From: Lachnospiraceae bacterium UBA7480
GTDB lineage: Bacteria > Bacillota > Clostridia > Lachnospirales > Lachnospiraceae
DNA length: 9,360 nucleotides
Assembly: GCA_002479655.1 (NCBI GenBank)
Contig: DLOQ01000129.1
Location: 50,819 to 60,178 of the forward strand
Direction: 5' to 3'
The stretch's first letter is position 1. Every line of letters starts with the position of its first letter. Shown in pieces: positions 1 through 7,167 of this stretch. Below the pieces are notes generated by a model. The model was not told where the DNA came from. It did no database searches and saw only the letters and a list, made by a program, of their open reading frames with translations. The translations under genes were made by a program, and so were the position numbers.

Positions 1-1
1 C

Positions 2-844
2 CGCAGGATAGAGGAGCTGGTTAATGTCCCTGTCGTTATTTCTGATTTCAGCGGTATTGTTGCAACTCCTTGGAAAGGAAGAAATAAAGAAGAAGCGCTG
101 CTGAATCTGTATCTGAAAGCCGATAAGAGCATGGAGGCAGCAGAGCACGGCATCGTTTTTTTTGATGAATTTGATAAGATGATACCTACTAGAAATAACA
201 GTATGGGGATCGATATCAATCAGGAGCTTCAGGGACAGATGCTTGGGATGATGGAGGGAACGATGATCGATGTCCCTTATATGAACGGTTCCGGCAATGA
301 TACGGTGCTTCGGATGGATACGCGGAATATTTTGTTTATATGCGCCGGTGCATTTGAAGGGCTGGAGAAAATTGTCAGGAAAGATATGCAGAAGGAAGGA
401 AGTCTGGGATTTCACAGCAGTCTGATCGACTGTTCGGACATTGAGATCAGCGAGGACAATATCAAAGTGAAGCATCTGATGGAGTATGGGATGAAACCGG
501 AGCTTGCAGGACGTCTGGGTGCAATTTCAGTGCTGCACGGACTGGATAAGGAAATGATGAAAAAGGTTTTGACGGAACCGGAGGACAGCATCATTGCCAG
601 ATATCAGAGAGAATTTGATTATGAGAATCAAATCCGATTGGAATTTACAGAGGAAGCGATCGACGTTATTGTCGATAAGGTTTCTAAACTAAGTATCGGA
701 GCCAGGGGATTAAACGCTGTCATTCATGAGATCTTGGAAGATGCGTTGTTTGAAGTGCCCGGTATGGATGGTGTCAGGCAGGTAACAATCACCGGCGCCG
801 CAGCGGCGCTGGAGGAAGCGCCGGAGTATACCATCGAAAGATAA
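2..844 (+). CDS. ClpX-like AAA+ unfoldase, 3' part (5' end outside window)
   Basis: The reading frame is open from base 2, so the gene begins before the window; about 280 residues are present. Visible elements in ClpX order are: Walker B IVFFDEFDK (about 155-181), the conserved stretch MDTRNILFICAGAFEGL (about 313-363), an LGF tripeptide at the place of the IGF loop that docks ClpX on ClpP (about 406-414), the arginine-finger box PELAGRLG, and sensor 2 GARGLN near 700-717. These support a HslU/ClpX-type ATPase that unfolds proteins, possibly for ClpP. The Walker A motif and any N-terminal zinc domain lie outside. Where ClpX/HslU normally carry the GYVG pore loop this protein reads PWKG (68-79), so it is probably a paralogue rather than housekeeping ClpX. 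The diguanylate cyclase gene follows after about 60 bp with no terminator, suggesting co-transcription. Family assignment is firm; substrate and ClpP partnership are inference. Confidence 0.88.
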   Translation, partial: RRIEELVNVPVVISDFSGIVATPWKGRNKEEALLNLYLKADKSMEAAEHGIVFFDEFDKMIPTRNNSMGIDINQELQGQMLGMMEGTMIDVPYMNGSGNDTVLRMDTRNILFICAGAFEGLEKIVRKDMQKEGSLGFHSSLIDCSDIEISEDNIKVKHLMEYGMKPELAGRLGAISVLHGLDKEMMKKVLTEPEDSIIARYQREFDYENQIRLEFTEEAIDVIVDKVSKLSIGARGLNAVIHEILEDALFEVPGMDGVRQVTITGAAAALEEAPEYTIER

Positions 845-903
845 CTGCCGAGGTCAGGGGATTATCAGACGATACGAAGGCAGTGGAAGAATGGAGGCCA
901 AAG

Positions 904-2658
904 ATGGGTAAATTACAAAAGGCAGTGCTGATTAGGACTGTTGTACCGATCATGCTGATGGGCATTATTATTGCGCTTTTTGCAAGCAGCCGCTATAAAA
1001 AAATGCTGTATGAACAGATGAAGCCGATGTTAAGTACGGCGGCATCTTCTGTGATGACAGTTTATGACGAGCTGTACAAAGGGGATTATAAGCTGGTAGG
1101 AGACGGGCAGTTTTCTTTATATAAGGGAGAACAGGAATTGACCGGTGATTTTGCGATCATTGACCGGATCGCTGCGGAAGCGGGCGTGGAGATTACTTTA
1201 TTTTATAAGGATGCAAGGATTCTGACGACATTAAAGGATGCAGAAGGCGAACGGTATGTGGCTACGGGAGTAAACAGCGCTATATATCGTGCGATAGAGA
1301 AGGAGCTTGATGTCTGCTATTATAACGTGGAGATCGACGGGGTGGAATATTATGCCTGTTATGCGCCGATCATGCATTCTGACGGCAGTCTGGTCGGCAT
1401 GGTGGGCGTTGCAAGGAAGACAGAGCAGATCTCAGAGGTGGTGTTGAAGACATTGGAGCCAGTATGGCTGATCATATTGTGCTGCGCGGTTCTGGCAGGA
1501 TATATCAGTGTCAATTATACGAAAGAGCTGGTGGATGGGATTCAGCAAATTCGTGATTTTTTGCAGTGTATGACGAGGGGCGAGCTGAACCATCTGATGA
1601 ATAGCAGGATCTTAAAAAGAGAAGATGAGATCGGTGATGCCGGAAGATCCGTGGTTGCCATGCAGAAGGCGGTACGTATCCTGGTAGAACGGGATCCGCT
1701 GACGACATTATACAACAGACGGTACGGTACGGCAAAATTAAAAAAGATCCAGCGGCAGGCGAAAAAATGCGGTCTGAAGTATGCAGTAGCAATGGGGGAT
1801 ATTGATTATTTCAAAAAGGTCAATGATACCTTCGGGCATGAGGCTGGAGATTCTGTGCTGGTACGGGTGGCGGATCAGCTCAAAAGGGCGGTTGTAGGCA
1901 AGGGCTTTGCGTGCCGCTGGGGCGGCGAGGAGTTTCTGATCGTATTGGATGGACTTGACCGGAAAGAGGCACTGGAAATGCTGACGCAGATGCTCCAGAA
2001 TATCAGGAGCATTGTCATTCCCTGTCAGGGACAGGAGATCAGGGTGACGATGACAATGGGATTTGTTGATGGGGCTTTGTCAGATGACCATGAAGAACTG
2101 ATCCGTATGGCGGATGACAGGCTGTATTATGGAAAGGAACATGGAAGGAACAGGATCGTTGCCAATGTGGATGATGATGCAATGACATTGGACATGTATG
2201 ATATGGAAAATATCAAGGAGATGCTTTCGCAGGCTGAGTATGATCTTTCGGAAATGTCAAAGGAGCTGCATCAGCTTGAGAAGAAAGATGTCGCGGAAGC
2301 ATTGGACCTTCAGATGACGGAAGAAGAGGCGGAAGAGGACCGGATGGTAGAAGATATGATCCGTAAACTGTCGGAAAATGCCATTAAGGAGGTTGAAGAA
2401 GAAACGGAAGCATCGGAAGAAACGACGGCGGCAGAGGAAACAGAGGATCAGGAAGAAAAAGAGGATAAGGAAGCATCGGAAGAAACGAAGACGGCAGAGG
2501 AAAAGGAAGAAACAGAAGATAAGAAAGAAATGGGAGAAGAGAAAGAAGTAGAAGAAAACAAGACATCGGAAAGCGGGAGCGGATCAAAGAAAGAGGAAAT
2601 GATTGGTAATACCGCAGATAAGGAAAAGAGAGGTAAGTCAGAAGAAGGAGCCGATTGA
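904..2658 (+). CDS. Membrane diguanylate cyclase (sCache-like sensor + GGDEF) with acidic tail
   Basis: The ATG at 904 is preferred because GGAGG (893-897) sits 6 bases upstream; an in-frame GTG at 883 would add seven residues and contain that site. The 584-residue product has a membrane segment (about 8-27), an extracytoplasmic single-Cache-like domain (about 30-180, with GVEITLFYKD and a TGV turn), a second membrane segment (about 187-203), a HAMP-like linker, and a GGDEF domain (about 262-420). The GGDEF domain has DPLTTLYNRR (264-273), GDIDYFKKVND (298-308) and active-site GGEEF (340-344), so it should make cyclic di-GMP from two GTP at the membrane in response to an outside ligand. The RxxD inhibitory site expected at 331-334 is absent (VGKG), so product feedback may be missing. 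Residues from about 430 onward form a very acidic Glu/Lys/Thr tail that is not part of the family and is likely disordered or coiled coil. The MATE gene follows 31 bp downstream. The ligand is unknown. Confidence 0.93.
   Translation: MGKLQKAVLIRTVVPIMLMGIIIALFASSRYKKMLYEQMKPMLSTAASSVMTVYDELYKGDYKLVGDGQFSLYKGEQELTGDFAIIDRIAAEAGVEITLFYKDARILTTLKDAEGERYVATGVNSAIYRAIEKELDVCYYNVEIDGVEYYACYAPIMHSDGSLVGMVGVARKTEQISEVVLKTLEPVWLIILCCAVLAGYISVNYTKELVDGIQQIRDFLQCMTRGELNHLMNSRILKREDEIGDAGRSVVAMQKAVRILVERDPLTTLYNRRYGTAKLKKIQRQAKKCGLKYAVAMGDIDYFKKVNDTFGHEAGDSVLVRVADQLKRAVVGKGFACRWGGEEFLIVLDGLDRKEALEMLTQMLQNIRSIVIPCQGQEIRVTMTMGFVDGALSDDHEELIRMADDRLYYGKEHGRNRIVANVDDDAMTLDMYDMENIKEMLSQAEYDLSEMSKELHQLEKKDVAEALDLQMTEEEAEEDRMVEDMIRKLSENAIKEVEEETEASEETTAAEETEDQEEKEDKEASEETKTAEEKEETEDKKEMGEEKEVEENKTSESGSGSKKEEMIGNTADKEKRGKSEEGAD
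2406..2488 (+). repeat. Imperfect 63-bp tandem repeat in the acidic tail of the GGDEF gene
   Basis: An identical 20-base segment occurs at 2406-2425 and 2469-2488, exactly 63 bases (21 codons) apart. The encoded residues around each copy read EASEETTAAEE and EASEETKTAEE. This suggests that the Glu/Lys-rich tail grew by in-frame duplication. It may vary in copy number between strains; that last point is inference. Confidence 0.7.
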
Positions 2659-2689
2659 AGCAGGGCGGCTGAAATGACGGAAATGAAAG

Positions 2690-4105
2690 ATGGAACAGGA
2701 TCAGGAACTATTACAGGAAGAAGCGAAAGAGAATAAAATGGGTATCGTGCCGATACCGAGATTATTAACAGGTATGGCATTCCCCATGGTTATATCGATG
2801 CTGGTACAGGCATGTTATAATGTTGTAGACAGTATCTTTGTGGCAAAGATCAAGGATGACGTCGCGGCCGGCGGTTCCGCCGGAACAGCGGCATTAAATG
2901 CGGTGGGTATGGCATTTCCGGTGCAGATGTTGCTGGTTGCATTTGGGACAGGCACCTGTGTCGGTGTAAATGCGGTACTTTCTAAGGCGCTTGGGGAAAA
3001 AGACCAGAAGACGGCAGACCGGGCGGCGAATAACGGGGTTTTTCTTGCCGGATGCAATTTTATCCTGTTTTTGATCGTCGGGGTATTCTTTTCGGGAACC
3101 TTGATCCGCATGCAGGGAGGGGAAGGACTGGCGCTGACCTATCACACCCAGTATCTGACGATTGTCTGCGCTTGTTCTATTGGCGTATATACGCAGTTTA
3201 TTTTTGAACGATTGCTGCAGTCTACGGGGAGGACGGTTTACAGTATGTTCACGCAGCTGACAGGCGCGGTGATCAACATTGTGCTGGATCCGATCTTTAT
3301 TTTTGGTCTGTTTGGCATGCCGGAAATGAAGGTGGCAGGCGCGGCGCTGGCGACGGTGATCGGACAGATCTGCGCTGCGATCCTGGCTGTCATATTAAAT
3401 GCAAAGAAAAATACGGATGTTCATGTGAACCTTAGAGGATTTCGTCCCAATTTAAAGATTATTAAAAAGGTTTATCAGGTGGGCTTTCCATCTATCGTCA
3501 TGCAGGCAATCGGTTCTGTTATGACGTCTTCCATGAACCGCATCCTGTCAGGACTGAATACGGATTCCGTTGCGGTATTTACCGTATATTTTAAATTGCA
3601 GAGCCTGTTCTTTATGCCGATATTCGGCATCAACAACGGTATGGTGCCGATTCTTGCTTATAATTATGGCGCAAGAAAGCGCAAAAGAATGGTGCAGACG
3701 ATCAAGCTCAGCATGGCATATGCCTTCCTGTTTATGCTGGTGGGATTTGGATTATTTGAACTAATACCGGAGACACTTCTGCGTATCTTTGATACGGGAG
3801 ATCCCAGCCTGATCATCCTTGGCGTTCCTGCGCTTCGGATTATCGGTTTTCATTTCCTTGCTGCGTGGTTCTGTATCATCAGCGGAACGGTATTTCAGGC
3901 ATTGGGCAATGGCGTTTATAGTCTGATCGTTTCAGTTGCAAGGCAGCTTTTGGTTTTGATTCCCGTGGCGTATATCCTGTCAAGGATCGGGGGATTGGAT
4001 CTGATCTGGTGGTCATTTCCGATTGCGGAGGTGATGTCGCTTTGCGTATCGTCTTATCTGCTGTTTCGTATCTATCGGAAAATCATCAAAACGATTCCGG
4101 CATAG
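2690..4105 (+). CDS. MATE family multidrug/metabolite exporter
   Basis: The product has 471 residues, the usual MATE length, and a polytopic pattern consistent with 12 membrane segments in two related halves. The first half opens with RLLTGMAFPMVISMLV...YNVVDSIFV, the second with VGFPSIVMQAIGSVMTSSMNR; the motif GVNAVLSKALGEKD (around residues 90-105) is typical of the family. Such proteins export drugs or metabolites across the cytoplasmic membrane by Na+ or H+ antiport; the substrate cannot be read here. The start is uncertain: ATG 2690 has only a weak ribosome binding site, and ATG 2738 (residue 17, MGIVPIPRLL) also fits the family's usual N terminus. The gene lies 31 bp after the diguanylate cyclase gene and probably shares its transcript. 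No clear intrinsic terminator follows before the tRNA promoter. Confidence 0.93.
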   Translation: MEQDQELLQEEAKENKMGIVPIPRLLTGMAFPMVISMLVQACYNVVDSIFVAKIKDDVAAGGSAGTAALNAVGMAFPVQMLLVAFGTGTCVGVNAVLSKALGEKDQKTADRAANNGVFLAGCNFILFLIVGVFFSGTLIRMQGGEGLALTYHTQYLTIVCACSIGVYTQFIFERLLQSTGRTVYSMFTQLTGAVINIVLDPIFIFGLFGMPEMKVAGAALATVIGQICAAILAVILNAKKNTDVHVNLRGFRPNLKIIKKVYQVGFPSIVMQAIGSVMTSSMNRILSGLNTDSVAVFTVYFKLQSLFFMPIFGINNGMVPILAYNYGARKRKRMVQTIKLSMAYAFLFMLVGFGLFELIPETLLRIFDTGDPSLIILGVPALRIIGFHFLAAWFCIISGTVFQALGNGVYSLIVSVARQLLVLIPVAYILSRIGGLDLIWWSFPIAEVMSLCVSSYLLFRIYRKIIKTIPA

Positions 4106-4156
4106 AAACGGGACATTGACTTAATGATATGACGGAATATTACGGTCAACCCATAA

Positions 4157-4185
4157 TTGACAATTAGCGTAACCTTTGGTAAGAT
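4157..4185 (+). promoter_or_regulatory. Sigma-A-type promoter of the tRNA-Leu gene
   Basis: There is a perfect -35 TTGACA (4157-4162), a 17-bp spacer, and a -10 TAAGAT (4180-4185). Transcription would start near 4192, giving a 5' leader of about 50 bases before the mature tRNA. A weaker TTGACT/TATTAC pair with 16-bp spacing lies just upstream (4116-4143). Confidence 0.75.
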
Positions 4186-4243
4186 ACAGTGAGTGCCGGA
4201 TGCCGGAAAGAATGATGTATAAAAGACAGATGGCATGATATCA

Positions 4244-4323
<80 letters not shown>

Positions 4324-4325
4324 CT

Positions 4326-4357
4326 AAAAAAGCCTTGTAAAATCAAGGCTTTTTCTT
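4326..4357 (+). terminator. Intrinsic terminator after tRNA-Leu
   Basis: A 7-bp stem AGCCTTG (4331-4337) / CAAGGCT (4344-4350) with a six-base loop is followed by TTTTCTT. The run of A before the stem makes it bidirectional in form. It separates the tRNA from the SUKH-3 gene, which starts only about 20 bases later. Confidence 0.88.
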
Positions 4358-4375
4358 AGATTTAGAGGTGATTGT

Positions 4376-4915
4376 ATGCTGGAAGAAAGACTTTTGTTAA
4401 AAGGGAATAAAACGGACAAAATTGATCAGGCTTTAAGAAAAGCAGGCTGGTTTCCTGAACGAAAGGTGGATATTTCATCTGTTTTAAATTATTATGAAAA
4501 ATGGGATATTGAACTTCATCCACGCGCAATTTCATTTTTTCGGGAATATTATGGAATTGCAAGCAGCTGGTATATAGAAGTAACAAATTTAAAATTTGGT
4601 CCAGATTTTGAATTTAGATTATTTCCTTATCCAAAAGAATATAAAATTGATATTGTGGATTTTATGTATGATGATTCAGAGGATATATTGGAATCTGACG
4701 AATATAAAAATGTAAAGACAAATTCAAAAGAGTATATTATTATGGTGGGTGAAATAGGTTATTATTACCCGGCACGTGTATGGATTGGTAATAGTGGAAC
4801 AATATACTGCACTCATGATTATGACAACATTGTGAAAAAATTTGATTCAGTTGTTCAACTGATACTTGATGAGTTGTTGAATCATGATTTTGAATCAGTT
4901 GCGATGAAGCTATAA
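4376..4915 (+). CDS. SUKH-3-type immunity protein (orphan)
   Basis: The product has 179 residues, is cytoplasmic, and lacks a signal peptide or membrane segment. The N-terminal AGWFPERKVDI (23-33) followed by HPRAISFFREYYGI (48-61) matches the SUKH-3 pattern, as does the later VGEIGYYYPARVWIGNSGTIYC (about 124-145, strand-rich). SUKH proteins in bacteria mainly act as immunity proteins that bind and neutralise polymorphic toxins, often nucleases. The start is supported by GAGGTG (4365-4370) five bases before ATG. No toxin gene, secretion marker or second immunity gene is next to it, so it looks like an orphan that may protect against toxins of neighbouring cells. No promoter can be seen between the tRNA terminator and the start, so transcription may come from read-through of the tRNA promoter. 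The gene is clearly AT-richer than the genes left of the tRNA, suggesting acquisition. The family call is by pattern recognition, not a search. Confidence 0.68.
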   Translation: MLEERLLLKGNKTDKIDQALRKAGWFPERKVDISSVLNYYEKWDIELHPRAISFFREYYGIASSWYIEVTNLKFGPDFEFRLFPYPKEYKIDIVDFMYDDSEDILESDEYKNVKTNSKEYIIMVGEIGYYYPARVWIGNSGTIYCTHDYDNIVKKFDSVVQLILDELLNHDFESVAMKL

Positions 4916-5045
4916 TGATTTTAGTTATGTAACTGCCGGCTCTCGAATTTCAACAAAGTAATTGATCTTGAAAAGGAATAAAAGATAAGGTAGCAGCTTA
5001 CAGATTTTTATTAAAAATTGCTCAAATTACCGGAGGAACACTCAG

Positions 5046-5585
5046 ATGATATTAAGAACAGAAAGATTAATACTTCGCAGATGGAAAGAAGAGGATGCGG
5101 AAAGTTTATATGAATATGCAAAAGATCCGGAGGTTGGACCGATCGCCGGATGGCCTCCTCACAATAATATTGAGGAAAGCTTAGATATTATTAAAAATGT
5201 TTTGAATGGCGCTGAGTGCTATGCAATATGTGAAAAGGACAGTGATAAGGCAATTGGCGCAGTGGAGCTTAAATTAAATGGTCATACGGATATGACGGAA
5301 CGGGACGATGAGTGTGAACTTGGATACTGGCTGGGAAAACCATTTTGGGGAAGAGGCTATATGCCGGAAGCTGTAAGGGAACTGATCAGACATGGATTTG
5401 AAGATCTTGGAATGACAACCATTTGGTGTGGATATTATGACGGAAATCAAAAATCAAAGAGAGTACAGGAAAAGGTTGGTTTTGTATTCCATCATACCTG
5501 TAACGAGGTTTCGGTTCCCTTGATGAATGAAATAAGAGTGGATCATAGAAATTATATGACTAAGGAGCAGTGGTTAAAATTATAA
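5046..5585 (+). CDS. GNAT N-acetyltransferase (RimJ/RimL type)
   Basis: The 179-residue product has the RimJ/RimL (Acetyltransf_3) layout. The opening is MILRTERLILRRWKEEDA, and ELGYWLGKPFWGRGYMPEA (91-109) is the acetyl-CoA pyrophosphate-binding motif (R/Q-x-x-G-x-G/A region). NQKSKRVQEKVGF (134-146) is the later family motif. It should transfer an acetyl group from acetyl-CoA to an amine; the substrate (protein N terminus, antibiotic or metabolite) cannot be told. CGGAGG (5031-5036) gives a good ribosome binding site nine bases before ATG. A second copy of this site and the first 18 codons occurs at 7168-7241. Directly after the stop codon lies a fragment of an isochorismatase gene (5588-5640), so the locus is rearranged. 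No convincing promoter was found in 4916-5045. Confidence 0.9.
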   Translation: MILRTERLILRRWKEEDAESLYEYAKDPEVGPIAGWPPHNNIEESLDIIKNVLNGAECYAICEKDSDKAIGAVELKLNGHTDMTERDDECELGYWLGKPFWGRGYMPEAVRELIRHGFEDLGMTTIWCGYYDGNQKSKRVQEKVGFVFHHTCNEVSVPLMNEIRVDHRNYMTKEQWLKL

Positions 5586-5587
5586 AT

Positions 5588-5640
5588 TCTTTTTGGAAAA
5601 TATATGAAGGAAACCACATATAAGTATTATTGAAATATGA
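5588..5640 (+). pseudogene. Fragment of an isochorismatase-family gene
   Basis: Bases 5607-5630 are identical over 24 bases to 8330-8353 inside the isochorismatase gene. The match extends leftward through TATATG with a three-base gap and a loosely matching CTTTT stretch. In the same frame the fragment would read KETTYKYY and then TGA, where the intact gene reads KETTYKYYNEMMW. Similarity fades after about 5640. This is best explained as the remains of a second isochorismatase copy after deletion; a recombination footprint is the alternative. Confidence 0.65.
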
Positions 5641-5716
5641 TAGAACGCTAAAGGAAGATGGCACGTCTCTAAAATAGAAACTATATAAAGATAAATAGTT
5701 GGTAAAAATCAAGAAA

Positions 5717-5781
5717 ACATTGACTATTTGATCTGCTCCGCATATAATAACAATGTGAAACGGAGTATTTCGTATATTTCG
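5717..5781 (+). promoter_or_regulatory. Promoter and candidate operators of the immR/immA-like pair
   Basis: -35 TTGACT (5720-5725), a 17-bp spacer and -10 TATAAT (5743-5748) form a strong sigma-A promoter. Symmetric elements surround it: ACATTG (5717-5722) with CAATGT (5751-5756), and CTCCG (5736-5740) with CGGAG (5761-5765). A direct repeat TATTTCG occurs at 5766-5772 and 5775-5781. These are plausible binding sites for autorepression by the downstream HTH protein. The promoter is seen directly; the operator role is inference. Confidence 0.72.
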
Positions 5782-5797
5782 CTTGGAGGTACTTGTG

Positions 5798-6172
5798 ATG
5801 GTAAACATGAATGAGATGATTAGTAACAACATTTTGAATATTATGAAGCAGAACAACAAAAAACAGGTTGATCTTGCCGGATATCTCGGTGTATCCAAGC
5901 AGGTTATCAGTAAGATGCTTGGTGGATCCAGAATGATAAATGCCATTGAACTGCAGAAAATAGCAGAGTTTCTGGATGTTTCGATGGAAAGTCTGGTAAA
6001 GGTTCCACAAGTGATCCCGGAAACTAATACTGTAAAGGCATTTATGGGAAGGGTTGAATCTCAGGAAGCAAAAGATGGTCTTGCAATTGCAGATGAGATT
6101 GCCGATCTGATTTGTTTCTATGCCCGAACTCATGAGAATGTAACAGAAATGATGCAGCCATGGGAGGCATAA
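5798..6172 (+). CDS. ImmR-like Cro/CI-family HTH repressor
   Basis: ATG 5798 is chosen because GGAGG (5785-5789) lies eight bases upstream; a TTG at 5783 would place that site inside the gene. The 124-residue protein has an N-terminal HTH_3 (Cro/CI, XRE) domain at about 22-67, with QVDLAGYLGVSKQVISKMLGG forming helices 2 and 3 and LQKIAEFLDVSMESL closing it. The C-terminal half (about 80-124, GLAIADEIADLICFYARTHEN) is helical and may dimerise or be the site of proteolysis. Its stop is four bases from the start of the ImmA-like peptidase gene, whose ribosome binding site lies inside this gene, so the two are coupled. In ICEBs1 and related elements such a repressor is destroyed by the partner peptidase to derepress genes. 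Here the regulated genes are not evident. It probably represses its own promoter. Confidence 0.9.
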   Translation: MVNMNEMISNNILNIMKQNNKKQVDLAGYLGVSKQVISKMLGGSRMINAIELQKIAEFLDVSMESLVKVPQVIPETNTVKAFMGRVESQEAKDGLAIADEIADLICFYARTHENVTEMMQPWEA

Positions 6173-6176
6173 GCCT

Positions 6177-7001
6177 ATGTGTAAAGTTTTGGATAACAGC
6201 CTTTATATAAAGGATCGTAAAAGATATATAAAAATAAGTGAATGTGTGACAAGCTTTAATTCTATCTATAATAAAAATAACATCATTCAGGATGATATTT
6301 TTAGCATTTTAGAAAATTATGTCATTCGTCATGATATGCCATTTGAATTGCTTAGATATCCAATCGGAGATGCTGAGTTGTGTGCATGTACATTTATCAG
6401 ACAAGGACGCATGTTTGTTATGATCAACTCGGCAATTCCCTTGTCTAAACAAATATTTGCGGCGGCACATGAGTTATATCATATTTATTGCTATTTAGAA
6501 GAGAAGGATTTTGCGTTATTGCAGTCCGGATCCATTCTTGAATCAGATGTTATTGATGATGAAGCAAAAGAACTGGAAGACATGGAAGCCAATGCTTTTG
6601 CCGCGCTTTTATTGGCACCCAAGGATCGCCTTGAAGAACAGTCGGTTGTTTATAATCTATCCTATAAGAATGTTTCGGTTCAGGTTGTTCTTAAGATCAT
6701 GGATATTTTTGCAATTCCATATAAGGCAGTAGTAATCCGACTTTTTGAAGAAGAAAAGATTGATATAAAAACTGCGAAGAAACTTTTGCAGATCGGTAGC
6801 GATGAAATCAGCAGGCAGATTGAAGTGACCGGGAAAGCGGCAAGATGGCAGGAGATTCCGAGAGACCTTATCAGATTTGGAAGTTTGTCGGAAAAAATGT
6901 TTGAGCTTGAACAGTGGGAGAGCATACGGGTTGAACGTCTGGAGAGTGATAAAGCAAGATTGAAGGAAATTGCTAAAATGTTAGGAAAACCGGCGAGGTA
7001 G
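6177..7001 (+). CDS. ImmA/IrrE family zinc metallopeptidase
   Basis: The 274-residue protein carries the gluzincin motif HELYH (98-102; zinc ligands H98 and H102, catalytic E99) preceded by IFAAA, and the third ligand region DMEANAFAALLLAP (135-148, E137), which define the ImmA/IrrE (peptidase M78, formerly DUF955) family. It has no signal peptide, so it should act in the cytoplasm, most likely cutting the partner HTH repressor after a stress or signal. After the protease domain a helical tail (about 195-274, rich in Lys/Glu) extends beyond the size of short ImmA proteins and may bind the partner or sense the signal. The ribosome binding site GGGAGG (6162-6167) is inside the upstream gene and nine bases from ATG. 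No integrase, excisionase or conjugation gene is near, so this is either a stand-alone regulatory pair or the remnant of a mobile element. Confidence 0.92.
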   Translation: MCKVLDNSLYIKDRKRYIKISECVTSFNSIYNKNNIIQDDIFSILENYVIRHDMPFELLRYPIGDAELCACTFIRQGRMFVMINSAIPLSKQIFAAAHELYHIYCYLEEKDFALLQSGSILESDVIDDEAKELEDMEANAFAALLLAPKDRLEEQSVVYNLSYKNVSVQVVLKIMDIFAIPYKAVVIRLFEEEKIDIKTAKKLLQIGSDEISRQIEVTGKAARWQEIPRDLIRFGSLSEKMFELEQWESIRVERLESDKARLKEIAKMLGKPAR

Positions 7002-7054
7002 TATTTATTAGGGTTTGTTCATCATCAGGTCATCAGAGAATTGGCGTACCAATT

Positions 7055-7129
7055 ATGCGAGTATTGGATGATATCTATGATGGAAGGTTTCAGTTGTTAA
7101 AAAATGGAGACCTGCAATACATAAAATAA
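7055..7129 (+). pseudogene. Possible tail of a lost third gene after the ImmA-like gene
   Basis: A short open stretch reads MRVLDDIYDGRFQLLKNGDLQYIK and then TAA, here written as 7055-7129; the frame is open a little further upstream (GHQRIGVPI) but has no convincing start or ribosome binding site. The composition looks like the end of a real protein. It could be what remains of a gene that once followed the repressor/peptidase pair and was cut by the rearrangement that brought in the GNAT fragment at 7168. I do not recognise the family. Confidence 0.25.
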
Positions 7130-7167
7130 TCTATCTCGTCCAAGCGATCAAAGGGCATTTATATTTT

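Noticed and set aside
844..884. ACTGCC/GGCAGT inverted repeat between the ClpX-like and diguanylate cyclase genes as a terminator
   Set aside because: Only six pairs around a loop of 29 bases and no T run follows.
2674..2736. 20-codon open frame overlapping the start of the MATE gene as a leader peptide
   Set aside because: No ribosome binding site at a useful distance; it depends only on which MATE start is used.
2384..2780. Minus-strand open frames rich in Leu/Pro/Phe/Ser opposite the acidic tail
   Set aside because: They are the reverse complement of the Glu/Lys-rich repeat codons and have no start signals.
4969..5049. Short open stretch before the GNAT gene ending in TGA that overlaps its ATG (ATGA), reading about KVAAYRFLLKIAQITGG
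   Set aside because: It is open for only 25 codons after a stop, has no start codon with a ribosome binding site and no recognised family; at most a remnant. No convincing promoter was seen in this interval either.
5560..6133. Minus-strand open frames across the GNAT end and the HTH gene
   Set aside because: They overlap a well supported promoter and the HTH gene, have no ribosome binding site and encode low-complexity hydrophobic sequence.
7095..7126. TTGTTA and an AT-rich -10-like stretch as a promoter for the methyltransferase gene
   Set aside because: Spacing or the -10 match is poor in every arrangement tried, so no promoter is claimed.
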